Shown: positions 1-16,296, numbered from the stretch's first letter. The stretch: 64,000 bases of DNA from Hypomesus transpacificus (GCF_021917145.1 NC_061066.1:372001-436000); one strand, 5' to 3'. A program made the numbers and translations. The notes: generated by a model from the sequence alone, not told the origin.

Positions 1-3000
1 CTGGTGGGCCTGGCCGCCGTGCTCCTGGGCCTGTACACCATCTCAGAGGGGGTGTGGTCTCTGGCGGCCGTCCCCTGGGGTGCAGCTGTTCTGGGCTGGG
101 TGGGGCTGAGGGGAGCGGGCTTGTGGAGGCAGGGCCAGATGCAGAGGGCCGTACATACCCGGGCCTCAGAGCTGCAGGCACTGGTGGGGAACAGCAAAAC
201 GCTGACCAGCCTGGCTCGGAAATCCCTGCGTCTGGTGCAGGAGACGGAGGTCATTTCTAGGGGGTTCACCCTGTAAGTGTTTTTTATTTATTGACTCCTT
301 ACACATTCCCCCCCATGCTAATGAATAGGGTGCACTTGTAGCCTGTCCCTTATTGTTAGTGTGCACTTTTACCTCAGACTAACCTCAAACTAACTCCAAC
401 TCCAGCATCTTAGTGTAGATTTTCACAAGTAGCCTATCCTATTCACTCAGTGTACTCATTCATCACTAACTTTCCATCCTGTTTAGTATTACCCAGTATT
501 ACCCTCCCCCATCCCCTCCCTCATCCTCTGTTCAGTCTGTGTTTGTGTCATGTGTCGGGTGTTTGTGCTTGGGTTTGTCGTGTTCTGTGTTGCGTGTATT
601 ACCCACCCTCTCTGGGACGTCTGCACAGTTGTATCACATTTCACTTGTCAAGTTTGCTCGACAGGGTGAGTGCCGCCAGCTCCTTTAGCAGGGCAGGGCC
701 GGGGGCGGGGCCTAGAGGGCAACAGCTGATTGGCCTGAGGAAGGCGGTTTACCGGGCCCTCCGCTCAGCCTTCCGAGCGTCCCGCAGAGCCACCTGCCAC
801 ATGCTCAAATCATATCCTTCACCTGGGGAGATCACCCGGGGGGGGGGGGGGGGGGGGGGGCAACTGGGAGATGCAGGGATCTGGGTAATAAATGTTAGAC
901 TGTCACCACACTACGTTCAGTGGGGGTATACATCAGGCACATCTGAATGTTACAGTGACAGCCCATGGGCTCCTTAACGTCTACCCACGTACCCCCTCAA
1001 CTCTGAGATCGACAATGTGACCAACTACGTGTCTGCTGTTCCGCTGAAGGAGCTGGGCCTGGGCCTGGGGGTGGAGCATCTGAGCGACGAGCAGGCGCAG
1101 GAGCTAACAGACGACTTCAGCCTCCCGGCCCTGAAGGCAGGTCCTGGGAGAGCGACTGGGGGGACGTGCCACAGTAGATACAAGGAACAGGCTCATTATG
1201 GAGGTTTGGCACTTACTCTGTCGGCTTGCCGTCCCGTAGGTGCTGTTCCAGCTGTGGGTGGGACAGAGCTCTGAGTGTTTCCGCCGATTGGCCCTGCTGC
1301 TGTCACCGCTGCGATTGGAAGAACCCTCTGAGGGCGGGGTGAAGGGCGAGGCCTGTCCGCCTCTGCATTGCACTATCGGTATGGTAACGGAACCCCTCCA
1401 CCATGCCCTGGCCAGTTGCCTGGGCGATCTGCAGCGCAGCTACGACTTCCACCGCTACTTTGAGACCCAACCGCGGTCCCACGGCACGGACAGGGTGGGG
1501 CGCGCCAGGGAGAAATGCCGAGAGCTGAACACCCTCCACACGTCGGTACGCAGCCTTCAGCTGCACCTCAAAGCCCTGCTCAGCGAGTGAGTCCACCCCT
1601 ACACCCACCTCCCCATGTCCTCCTCCGGGCCCCCTCTGACCTCCCCCTGCTCTCCGGCCCCCGTAGGATGATCATCATGGAGGACGACCTGGAGAAGCTG
1701 ATGGTGTCCAGGGAGGCGGTGGAGGTGACGTGTGAGGGCTACCAGGACCTCAGTGACCGGCTGCACCACCTGCAGCCCCACATGCAGGCCAGCGCCGGCT
1801 GCTGGGAGGACACACTGGGCCAGGTGGAGCGCATGCTGCGACGCGCCAACAACTGCCCGGGTGAGGAGGGCTCACATGCACACCTCTCTCCACCCCCCAC
1901 CCCCCCCCCCGTAGCCTCTGGGTATCCATGGTTACGCGCGGGTTATTTTGAGTCAAGTCTTCCTCGCCCCCTCCCCTGCCCTGTCCAAAGACCAGTCACA
2001 GAGGAAGTGCCTCCTTCAGAATATAGGACAAGAACCAGTCCAGGGAGGAACACTATTTAGAGGTGGGGGGGGGGTGACCTAGTTTCAATCCATATTCCAA
2101 TCTAATAGTGTTGTTGAGGTCGGTTGTGTGCGTCTGTGTATATAATGTTGAATCCATGGTTGGACCCACAGGAACCCCTGAAGGCCCAGAGCAGTGTGAC
2201 CCCCCTGTCCCCAAGGCCCCTCCCCCCACCTACACCCTGATCCTGGACAGGGACCCTGTGCCTGAGGAACAGGTAACAACACCAAGCTACCTATGGTGTG
2301 TCTCAGAATCTCCCAGTGTGTTCCCTAACCAGTCTCTCCTGTTCTCTGATTGGCCAGGAGCTGGAGGCGTACGTGTCGGACTCAGACTCTGACGGCGAGT
2401 TTAAGGGCTCGGTGTGTGACATGCTGTCCCCAGAGGACAGGGAGCGGCAGCGGCGGGAGAGGGAGGAGTCTCGCCGCGTCCTGTCAGAGCTCAAAGCCGT
2501 GCTGGGCATGCGAGCCTCCGAGGGAGAGAGGAGGAAGTGGAAACAGCTGCTGTTCAACGACCAAGGTCTCCACCAACCCTTACAGTCCACCTTTTTCCTC
2601 TTTTTTCTTTTTCCCCCCTTCACCTTTTTCTGTCTTTCCATCCTTGTGCTGAGCTAATGAGTGTTTTACCTCTGCTGTTTCCTAGCCGCAGTGACGCCTA
2701 CCGTGTCTGGGGAACTTCCGAGTGACTCCGCCCCAGTGGAGGCTCCGCCTTCTGTGGAAGCTCCGCCTTCGGTGGCCGTGGCAGAGACGGACGGCAGGGA
2801 GGGAAACCATCTGCCAGAGAGTTTTAAAGAGCAGGAGAACCAGGAGGAGGTCAGGGATGACTCTTCCCTTAAAGAGACTGAGAAAGAGGCTGAGCATGTG
2901 ACTGAATTCACTTGTGGTCGGGTGGAGGAGACAGGGGAGGAGACAGGGGAGGAGGGAGGATCATCCTCAGATGGGGGGAGCGCAACGCGTCTCTACCAAT

Positions 3001-3269
3001 ACGACGGGCTGCCTGGAGAGGGGGCGGGCCAGAACGGGGTGGACTGCCTGCTGCGACAGAGGGTCCTCGCCGTCTCTGTGATGGACCGGCTGACGGAGAT
3101 GCACGGGTCGGCCACGCTCAGCTTTAGCTCCGCCCTCGCCGCCCAGGTGGCCGCACGCTCACACACCTTTACCAACATGGAGGAGCAGACTTTTGGAGAT
3201 GACGAGGAGGGAGATGAGGAAGAAGAGGCTTCTGAAACGAGTGGACGACGGGTGCCCGAGGGAGATTAG
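1..3269 (+). CDS. vezt: Vezatin, 3' part (partial at the left edge)
   Basis: This is the C-terminal two thirds of vezatin, the transmembrane adherens-junction protein that links cadherin-catenin complexes to the myosin VIIA machinery. Coding exons read as 1-272, 665-811, 989-1136, 1240-1586, 1667-1860, 2172-2272, 2358-2565 and 2686-3269 (TAG). They join in frame to about 666 residues. The first exon encodes a hydrophobic membrane stretch. Later exons give vezatin-like blocks recalled from the human protein: [38 protein letters not shown] and [10 protein letters not shown] near the end. The acidic Glu-rich tail is typical. Two introns are non-canonical: 812-988 is a U12 AT-AC intron, and 1137-1239 must use a GC donor to stay in frame. 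The N-terminus lies outside the window. The neighbour METAP2 on the same strand matches human synteny. Confidence 0.93.
812..988 (+). other. U12-type AT-AC intron in vezt
   Basis: The intron starts ATATCCTTC right after the exon ending CTCAAATC. It ends TCCTTAACGTCTACCCAC before GTACCCCCTC. The donor and the TCCTTAAC branch site match the minor-spliceosome consensus, with the branch adenosine 11-12 bases from the terminal AC. Splicing here restores the vezatin reading LKSYPLNSE; no GT-AG pair nearby does. The 177-base intron also holds a run of 23 G (838-860). Confidence 0.9.
1137..1239 (+). other. GC-AG intron in vezt
   Basis: The exon ends CTGAAG, the intron begins GCAGGT, and the next exon begins GTGCTGTTCCAG after ...CCCGTAG. 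Using the GT four bases downstream would put the next exon out of frame and hit a stop at 1272-1274. The GC donor gives the conserved ALKVLFQLW. Confidence 0.8.
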
Positions 3270-5300
3270 AAGCCACAACCAACGGTTTACCTAGCAGTGA
3301 ACAGAGCCCCAAAGAGCCGTGGTTAAGTCTGCTCGTCTGGCTTATTTATTGATGAGTCACTATGGTATTTCACCTTAGCTATGTGAGTGAAGGATGACCA
3401 TATGTGTTTTAAAGAGCGGCGTTATGCTCTTCTGTTAACTTGTGTGACGCTCAGATCCATTCTTCCGTCCGCTTACCCACAATCCCCTCTGGGTTCTCCT
3501 GTTCTTCTCAGGTACAAAAAAACAACAACACAAACTCTAACCTCCTGTGAATGTCCTCTGTGTACCGGTTTAACAATCCACATGTTAGCACAGCGTGGGG
3601 TTGTGGAGAGGTTGATAGTTGCAATGAATGCATTTATTGAATGTCCTTTTTACAAGAACTAAAGCAATGCATGATTTTGGTTACATTTCCCAAATCATTA
3701 ATACTTGATTCTTATTGTGACCACTAGGGGTGTAACGATACACTCACGATTCGATACGTATCACGATACTGCGTGTACAATACGTATCACAATATTTTGA
3801 ACAACATTTTAAATAAAACTGAAATTCAATGAATGGATTTATTTCCAAAACATTAAACATTTTCAATTATTTTCTTTGTTGTACATACAATTTCGTGAAC
3901 TCAGTTCAAGCTATTTTGTGAATGCAATGAATGCACGCATGACGTAGGTGCAGAGTAGGTCACGTGCTGGTACCTCAACCAATAGGATCAAACGTCATAT
4001 TGTAAAAAATATTGCCATAACTATGTTACATATAGTTAAAATGTTGTATTGTGATATATTGTTCCACAATATATTGTTACACCCCTAGTGACCACCTTAC
4101 TCATTGCTCCCTATATTGGCTACTGTGCAGAGGTGGGTGTGATGCTGGTGTACTGGTTTTTAAGATGTTCTAGAAGGTGTGTTCAGCCATGGATGGATTC
4201 TCAGGTAGTGAATCACTGAATCAGAGGGCTGAATGTTACTCAGTGGTACTTTGCTGACCATAACACATGCACACACACTTGAGGAAAGTGGAAAAGGGGG
4301 TTTATAGAACTACTGTATTTCTGATTCTTTCAAAGGTTTCCATGTGTCTCGTCTTAGTACCAGTAAATCTGCTGAAAGCCCTGCAACTTAGCCCACAACA
4401 TCAAATTGACAGACTCCACGATGAAAATGTGGTCTTCAGTAAACCTTAAATGTGATGTTGAGCTTAAACTGTACTTTGTCTTGTCAGATATGTTGGCAAA
4501 AACATTGTCACTGTACTTGTATATCATTAAGGAAATGTGTTTACATTTTGGTCAGCTGACAAAATGTGTTACATAAATCACAACATAAATATGTTAATTG
4601 CAGGCACTTGATTGGGCCTCTCCTCTCTCCGTACTAGTGCAGGGTCAGTACTGCTCAGCATGAGCGACATAAAGTGAGAACAGATGTAAATGTGACACAC
4701 AAAGTCACAAGACTGGAACGCTGTGAGATATCTAATGGAGCCAATAAAGTAGGTTTAGTACTTTACTGCTTCCTTCCCCATCGTCATGGCGATTACCACT
4801 GACTTCTGAATTCAGAGGTTGCTTTGGCTCACTGTTCCATGTCTGAAGGAGCTTCTGTCTGAATACTGTTGTGTCTTGAATGTTTTAAATATTTCATGGA
4901 GGCTCCAGTCCAGTCTCTCTCTGCGTTTGTGTTTACAATGGTTCACTCTACAGTGAGAATGATTCGAGAAGTGCGTTTGAGGCAATTATTCAGTGTTGCA
5001 CCTTGGAATTTATGCAGCCAATGTCAATTTGTCTATCAGAATGTTCAACAAATGTTTGCACGAGCCAACTGCACCTGTCAATGAGTGGATAGTGTAAAAG
5101 TTAACCATTATGTTGGTATAAGGAAAAAGTTCTTGTTTTATAGCAAAACCTTACAATTGCTTACATTATTTTGCCCAGTGCCCACCCTCCCTTCTGTACC
5201 ATTGTGTCTGCCTCCCCTCTTGCATCGTTGGGTGTGTCCTCTCCTCCTGTCCAGACTATGTTTCATTTCTAAAATAAAAGCCCATCTCAAAGCAGTGTGT
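3270..5300 (+). other. vezt 3' untranslated region (probable)
   Basis: No coding exon is visible here. Canonical AATAAA signals occur at 4743-4748 and 5272-5277. The second is followed by a GT-rich stretch, as expected for a poly(A) site. A hAT MITE lies inside (3725-4087) and contributes another AATAAA at about 3813. The extent is inferred. Confidence 0.45.
3725..4087. mobile_element. Non-autonomous hAT-type MITE
   Basis: The element is 363 bp and begins TAGGGGTGTAACGATAC. It ends with the inverse, GTTACACCCCTA, giving terminal inverted repeats of at least 12 bp. It is flanked on both sides by the identical 8-bp duplication GTGACCAC (3717-3724 and 4088-4095), which is the hAT signature. It is AT-rich inside and has no ORF. 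The perfect duplication suggests a fairly recent insertion. Confidence 0.9.
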
Positions 5301-5995
5301 GTGACTGTCTCAGACACGTTTGGCTTGATGCTCATCTCATGTTTCTGGGGCTAACCCAGACCCCTGGATAAATGGGGCATGGTGGAGGTGAAGGTCGGGG
5401 TGGGATGAGGGCTATATGATACCCTTAGGAAAGTTCTACATTTGTCTGACCTGCAACAGCTGGTGCTCTCCTTTCTGCACGTGAGACCCAGAACTAGCTC
5501 CTTAAAACAGCCCTGATTTCCTTACATGCAATTAGCCGGCATGCACTGATCTAGTCCCGGTCTGGCACTTGAAGTTTGTTTTTGAAATTGAGAACTTGTG
5601 GTGGTATTATGGTAGAGTGGACAAAACAGCCTATCTCTGCGTAATCCTGAATGACTCTGGGTGGTTTCGTGTTCAGTCCTGTTAGCTCAAGCTCCCCAGG
5701 AAACAGGACCCCTACACGCTGACCCTATGATGGACAGTTCAGATGCTCAACGTTCAATCGCCTGAGATGCATTCAGACAAGCATGTACCAAATTATCATT
5801 TTATATTATTGGCAAATCAAGAATTGGTCCAACTCGCTTGCCACTCATATTGATACTCAACAGATTTATATGCAAGTTTTGCCATCTTGTGGACGAAGTC
5901 GTGCATTGCACGCATGCAGCTGATAGGGCAACTTTCTCACCCACTCAGCACTCCCACAAACCATCGCGCTTCCTTTTCCACTTGCGCCTGCAATC
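5300..5995. other. vezt-metap2 intergenic region and metap2 promoter
   Basis: This holds non-coding sequence between two same-strand genes. The last 60 bases before the METAP2 ATG include a pyrimidine-rich tract (CTTCCTTTTCC, about 5969-5979), which would suit a housekeeping transcription start. No TATA box is evident. I saw nothing else. Confidence 0.35.
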
Positions 5996-9849
<3,854 letters not shown>

Positions 9850-10700
9850 GACCCCCCCCCCCTCCCTCTACTCAACATCCCCCTCACTTCACCCCCCCCC
9901 CCCTCCCCTCCCATTACCCCCGACCCCTTTTACAGAGAATCAATACACAGAACCATCACCTGCCCTCTGTAACAGAAGACAGCTTCTGATACACGGCCGT
10001 GGCTTCGATCTCTCCTGTCATGGCAGAGAGCAGCAGCAGCAAAAGTTACAAAATGCTGCTGTTAAGTTCTACACACAATGCATTTTTCCGCTACTTAGAG
10101 CGTGTGGGAAGAGGGACTGGCTTTCTTAGCAGTGGCTGAATTTTGTATGATTTGTTTTGGAGTTGATGGCCACAACTTTTTACATCCAATGTAAAGTAAA
10201 ACTTAAGCAGGTAAACGGTGACAGCATATTATATCTATAACTTCTTACATTACTGCCCTGAGTATTAAAACTTGTATGTAAGGCTAAAAAGACCCTTTTG
10301 TCCTGTCATTTGAGATTCAGGTTGTTTGACTGCAGTCCTTTATCTTTTTCTGCCTGTAAACCCTCAGTGCACAGTTCTCTAATGGCAGATCCCCACTGTC
10401 CCCTTAGTGACATGGGGCAGACTGGGTTGCTGTTCAGAATCATTTGTCTAAAACGTAGAAATAGTTCCAGTGTTCAGCTTGAGATGGAGGGTAAGAACGA
10501 TTCCGACAGCATGCATCTTGGGCTGTATGTTTGGCTGCTACAGGAGGGGAGTCAGCGCTCCTCTCCTCCAGTATTTGTTTCTTTGATATTTGTAAAGTAT
10601 CTTTGAAATGGCTGCTGCCGCCGTATGTACCAGGTCTAATGCTTCATTTTGAATTCCCTGAAATGTTTTTGTAAGAAAAAAAATATTAAAACAAATAATT
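9850..10700 (+). other. metap2 3' untranslated region (probable)
   Basis: No ORF is supported. C-rich runs follow the stop. Candidate poly(A) signals are the ATTAAA-like variants near 10264 and 10683. The end is not certain. Confidence 0.4.
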
Positions 10701-10787
10701 TTGCTCTCTGGCTTAGCATCAACAGTTTGTTTTTTAATGGAATGATTGCTTGGGAATGAAATGGGTTTGATGTTTGATTGATAAATT

Positions 10788-11669
10788 CAGGGTTCCTGCA
10801 GGTTTCAGTAAGTCAAATTTAAGACCATAAAGATTGACATTTAAGACCTACACGACGCATTACCAAAATAATATTCAAATAAAAGAAATTCTAAAAATGT
10901 TATTTTAGTGAATTCAGTCATTGAAAAAGCATTCATTTAATTTACAGATAAAGCAATCATATTAGTAACCTAATTTCATTTAAGTATCATTAGAAGGCAA
11001 AGTATTTTTTTATAACTTGATCAGATGAGAAACAAAATGTCTTGTAAAAAGTAACCTTGCAGGAAACCTCTGCAGCTCAGTGGGTAAGCATGTGTACTAT
11101 GGAGTCTACTGCCAATCATGGGAACCTAGTTCAAATCTTGCTCTAACCAAATTTAATTCATTTAACTGATATCAGTTAAGTAATATATGTTATTTCCAAG
11201 TATATAGAAGGGTGACCTCCACATTTTAAATTGTTTATTTTAACTTAAAAGTTACATTGTGGTCATGTGAGATATGGGACTTCACCTTCACATAATTTTA
11301 TAAATATCGTCTCCGACAAACGCTAAAGCTTGTCTTTAGTTAGAAACTGAGTCCGAATTATAAGGATGTTATATAAGTGTATCGACCCCCCTGACCTGTT
11401 GTTTTTACCTCTTTTGGGGGGGGGGGCAAATCTTAATTAGGGGGGTCCAATCCCCCCCAAGCCCCCTGTAATTTGAACCCTGGACTTTTTGCTACTTTGT
11501 AATAATTTTCTGCGGCCAGCGTTTCTGGAAATGAATGAGGGTAAAACCTTTTTTAGACCTGACTAAATTAAATTTAAGACCTCAGATGAAAAACTGGCCT
11601 TTTTTAAGATCTAAGGCCTTAAATTTAGAGTTCAGAATTATAGACTTTTAAGACCCCGTGGGAACCCTG
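10788..11669. mobile_element. Old TIR element, hAT-like (CAGGGTTCC ends)
   Basis: The segment starts CAGGGTTCCTGCAGG and ends with the near-inverse CCCGTGGGAACCCTG. Both ends carry degenerate inverted copies of a 'TTTAAGACC' motif. This pattern is common in fish hAT-derived repeats. I found no convincing 8-bp duplication, so the copy is old or the edges are eroded. The middle holds a G/C-run palindromic patch (11413-11466) that may be a nested insertion. Confidence 0.55.
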
Positions 11670-11839
11670 TGAATTGTGCGTATGAATGCACTTCATAAAC
11701 AATAAGTATTTGTTTTCTTATTGAATACAATAACTACCGGGGTAAGTTTAATAGGTAATAAAAATAAAAAGTGTCTCACCCTTTGAAAACACGACAAAAA
11801 ACAAGCCATTTATTAGAAAAATGAAAAAATATTCTCATT

Positions 11840-13292
11840 TTTATTGAGGTAATATTCTCTGAAAATTGAGGTAACAATTTGCATAGTATCACGTCCATAA
11901 ATGTACACACCCACTCAAGGAGTAGAACAATGTCTAGATACGTGACATCTGACACAGATGGGACATTTGCAAGAAAAGATATGTGGAAATGTGCTTGAAC
12001 TCTCCCCTATCAAAGGTTTCATTTAAGTAATGAAAACATTTGGAGAACAGTTTAAAGAATAATACCGAACCAAGATATACAGTACACAAAAACTTGAGTC
12101 TAGAGATGGGTCACATCACCTGCATGGACGTGTCTACACTGCTGGTGATTCCAAACAATCCAGAGGGAGAAATGTTATAATCTTCTCGAAAACCACACAA
12201 ATTTGACATTCTAACAGCCTCGTTTAAAAAAAATACAACTTCAGTGGGAAAAACAGGCATGACAAATACATTCATGTTCTAAATTCTGACCTGTGCGGGG
12301 CTGCTTCTACACAGTCAGTTAAGCTGAACTCATATCCAACTTGCTCCTATGGTAGAAAAAAATATATAATCTGATCAAAGGGCACTTCTATGAGACAAGA
12401 TAAACCTCCACAGTATCTGTCACAGGGATATTACATACAACTGCCTTTGACATTTACATTCTGAGAAAGAGAGGGGGCAGCATTTAGTCAAAGAAAAACA
12501 TCCCTTTGGAAACTTCCGAAAATATCAACACACAGAGCACATTCACCAAACACAGTTTTGGGAAGAGTGGAGGGAAATTTCAACATTTCCCTCATGCTTT
12601 GGCTTGAGGCAAGTAGCCAATACTAATCCATTTTCTGATCAAACAGTAAGTATTGCAGAAATGTCTTGAATGATTACTTACATTCCAACCACAACAGACA
12701 AGTCCAGTGTCTGGATAATGCTGCTGGACATTTTTAGAACAACCTCATGTCTTAGAGATTCCAGGTTTGTGTTTGAAGGCCAATATTTAACTGCTTAAAG
12801 CAACCTTTAGAAGAATTTAAATTGATTAAATTGACTGACATTTCAACCCGCAAACACACAGAGCATTAAGGTAGAGACATCTGAATATACCAGTACTAAT
12901 ATACTAATAATAGGACACTTACATGTAGTCACACCTGGACCTGTCTGTCTGTCTGCTGCTACTGGGACAACTTGGCTAATACGCTCCATAAAATACACCT
13001 GTACACTATCAAACACAAAAATCAAGGAAGGTTAAGGTTAACCTTTTGGAGAAAAACAAAACACAACGTACAAGAAATTCACAAAGCAGGTTTAAAAAGA
13101 AGTCTTTAGTAGAAAAATAAAGATTGTAGAATGTTTCCTTCCCAAGGAGAAACAAATGCCCATAAAAAGGGAGGGAGGGAGGTAGAGAGGGAGGTAGGGA
13201 GGGAGGGAGACTGGTGTCTGAGATGGGTTGGTGATGATCATGATGTCATCCTCCAGGTAGATGGGGTCACAGATGGCAGGATCAGTCTGATC
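11840..13292 (-). other. usp44 3' untranslated region (probable)
   Basis: On the minus strand a canonical AATAAA lies at 11840-11845. From there to the USP44 stop the DNA is AT-rich and non-coding. A GGGA tandem patch lies at 13168-13208. Confidence 0.45.
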
Positions 13293-16200
13293 TCATAGTG
13301 GCCGGTCTTTTTCCTGAGAGACACGTTGAGTGTAGAACAGGATGTAAGCCTGGGCTCGACACACTTCCTCCACAGAACACACGTTCAGCTTGGAGTCATT
13401 ACAGTGAACCCAAAAGCCTGAGAAACAGAGAGAATATTACGTTTCATTATAATGGAGCAACACGGTACACAACAATTCCTCTGTATAATATTTTGTACTG
13501 GTTAACAGTCCAATCACACTGTCAAACCCCCCAAAAACGTATTGCTCTGACCTCCTTCCGTGTTGTAGCAGTAGGCAGTGTAGTGCCCAGAGCCAAAGCC
13601 CTTCCCATGATGCATCACCACAGCGGACAGCTCATACAGGAAGTGTTTGGGGCGTGGTGAGCTTGGGGAGGCGGGGCTGAGGCAGGGTGAGCCTTTGGGG
13701 GAGGAGTCTCTGCAGCAGTAGGGCTCCATGTTGAGAAGCTGGTCAAAGCTGACATGAACGCCTATCTTCTCCCGGTGGTTGCGCCCAGACCACCTGCCAA
13801 ACAACCACAACCAAACGTTAACAAATGAATTAAAATAATACATTATAGACAAAGCTCACTGAAAACTTGAAACATGACCATTGTGTTGTGGTTGGACGTC
13901 AGTGGGGTGAATACCTGAAGCGTTTGAGGTGCAGGCGTAAGACGTGAGGCAGTTTGTGGACCATTAGCTGTTTTTGTGCTTCAGTCAGGATAACAGGCTT
14001 AGAGGAGAACCTCCGGCGTTTACCTGCAGACATGGAGGAGAAAAAGTTACCCAGCAGACCATGGACCTTCAACATTCATTAATAAACTAGTCAACAGTTT
14101 CACTTTTTGTGGTGTTGTGTGTGTGTGTGTGTGTGTACACGACTCACTGTTGCATTGGTCACATGCGTAGATGTTGCCTTCCAGGGCTTCAGTCTCAGTG
14201 AACTTGGCCAGCATCTCCGTCAGCCGACACGACACCTGCGCTGCAGACTCACGGCTGTTACTATGGTAACGCTCGGGGAACTCCAGAGAGAGGTCCCAGA
14301 ACGACTCTACGGTGTTGGACCTGTGGTCGCACGCCAGACACGTCACCTGGAGACAGGGCAGGGAAGGAGGGAAGGAAGGAAGGAAGGGAAAGAGAGAGAG
14401 GGGGTAATGGTGAGGCCAAAAGAGGCAGGGCCCTTGTCAAAGCACAGGCAGAGAACTGTGTAAGTGCCACTTGGCATGAATGAGGGCCCCCCTAGAACAC
14501 ACATGGCTCTTTGTCTAGCAAGAGCAGGTGGATGAGTGTGTGCGCTCTGCTTCGAAAAGGACCATCCCTTTTACTCGAGAACACTCATCCTTCTCATCAC
14601 TACTTAGGCCATTTTTGTCAAACGGCATTGTGAGAGCCATCTGAATGAGCACGTTGGACGCAGAAATGTTCACGTCCATCTGGAAAGAGCAATAACACTA
14701 ACAAATGGCCACTTAACTCTTTAAAAAAAGAAAAAGAAAGAAAGTTACCTGGCTGAGGAGCTGGCCGTGGAAGATGGTGTTGACCACGCTGAGCACCTGC
14801 TTGATAAGCCGCCTGTGTGTGCCGGCGGCCGGTGTGTGTGTGCCTGTGCTCTCCAACTCCCTCTGCACCTTGTCCAGCAGCTCACACAGAAACTCCTGGG
14901 CGTCCTGCTGGGCGTAGCCCCGGAAGGCAGGGATCAGCTGCCACACCGAGTGCAGCATGGCAAAGGGAGACACCAGCGCCCACTTGCCCGACCACATCAC
15001 CTGGAAGAGGGTGTGCAGCTCGTGACACAGGGAGATGTGCTTGGAGCTGGGCTCCTTGGGCTGGATCAGCTCCATGCTGCGGGCCCGCGAGGCCCCCCCA
15101 CTCAGCCCCGCACCCATCTGGGGGCCCTTCCGCTGGGCCAGCTGATAGCTGGGCTGGCCCCCGGGGAGGGGGACGGTGCCCACCAGCTGGCCGTGGACGG
15201 CAGAGGCCAGCAGTTCTAGCGCCTGAGTCAGGTCCAGCCGCAGGAAACACTCCCTGAAGATGTGCAGGTGGCTGAGCACCTGCAGAATTGAGTTCATGTA
15301 GCAGGTGTTGCCTAGGTTCCGCAGGCCTGTGACCCCCGGGGGAACAAGGGGCCGACGTTTGAGGGGCGAGTCGCCCTGTTTAGGGGAAGTCCGGCGGGGG
15401 GTCGGGGAGGGGGCCTTCCGGGAGGGGCCCGAAGAGGCTTTGGGTTTTGGTTTGATGGAGGAGTGGGTCTTGGCCGTTTGGGTTTGTTTTGGACGGCCCA
15501 CTCTTTTGGGAGCATGTGCTACGGGGGTGAGGGTTCTAGGGTAGGGGGAGAGGGGCGAGAGGGGGATACTGAGGGTACGTGTCCGTGCGGGGCGCGGGGC
15601 GGAGGAGGCGGCGGCGGCGGCTGCGTCGGCCGCTTTCTGACTCTGCCGGCGCAGGCGGTGGCTCTTCCTCGGCGGGGCGCTGCCCAGCTCCTCCTGCAGC
15701 TGCCTCTTCATCGCCCTCTTCCTGGCCTGCGTCTCTATCCTGCACGCTTCCTCCTCCTCCCTCTGCCGCTCCTCTTCCTCCCTGGCCTTCCCCCCCGCCG
15801 TCCGGCTGAACCAGGAGCGGAACACGCGGCCCAGGAGGGCTCGCCGCCGGTGCCACAGCGCCGTGAACATCCGGTCCTCGTCCCGCAGCTGCAGCTCTTG
15901 GGCGCCGCAGGGCGACAGGGCGTCGGGGGCGGCGCTGGCGGAACGCAGGGTGCGCCCGCTGCGGGTGGTGACCTCGTAGCGCTGGCTCTGGATGGCGCTG
16001 AGTGTGCTCCGCAGAAGCTTCAGGTCGCCCGTGGCGTTGTCGTTCAGCACGTAGTCGTCACACAGGTAGCAGAACACGTAGAGCTCGTTGACCTCCATGG
16101 CCAGCGGGTGGCGCTGCTGGCGGAAATGCTGCAGGGCGTGCTCCTCGATGTAGCGGCCACAAGCGACGTGGGCACAACCCAGGCAGGCCCACACGGACTC

Positions 16201-16296
16201 GGTGGTGTTGCAGTCCACACAGTGCCACTTCTGGGGGTTGAGGATGGAGTGGTCTGGGGCCAGACGCAGCCGCCCCACATGCTTACACCTGTCCAT
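13293..16296 (-). CDS. usp44: Ubiquitin-specific protease 44
   Basis: USP44 is a nuclear deubiquitinase that acts on Cdc20 in the spindle checkpoint and on histone H2B. Coding exons on the minus strand: 16296-14749, 14346-14148, 14023-13915, 13793-13552, 13417-13293; total 740 residues (human 712). An N-terminal ZnF-UBP domain (about residues 4-90) shows [23 protein letters not shown] and H residues. A basic, Ser/Pro-rich linker follows. The USP domain starts [12 protein letters not shown] with catalytic Cys at about residue 332; its His box [11 protein letters not shown] has His at about 689. The zinc-finger CxxC pairs CLAC and CDQC are present. USP49 is the close paralogue; position beside METAP2 and NTN4 decides for USP44. 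The ATG at 16294-16296 opens directly on the ZnF-UBP domain. The linker's GC-rich composition makes a long open frame on the other strand. Confidence 0.95.

Noticed and set aside
450-977. 175-codon ORF on the plus strand
   Set aside because: It contains vezt exon 665-811 in frame but otherwise runs through introns and the poly(G) run; the real exon is much shorter.
14767-15257. Overlapping plus-strand ORFs across USP44
   Set aside because: They are shadows of the GC-rich USP44 coding exon with no start context or splice logic.
13293-16296. USP49 as the identity
   Set aside because: The protein families are close, but position between METAP2 and NTN4 is the USP44 locus.
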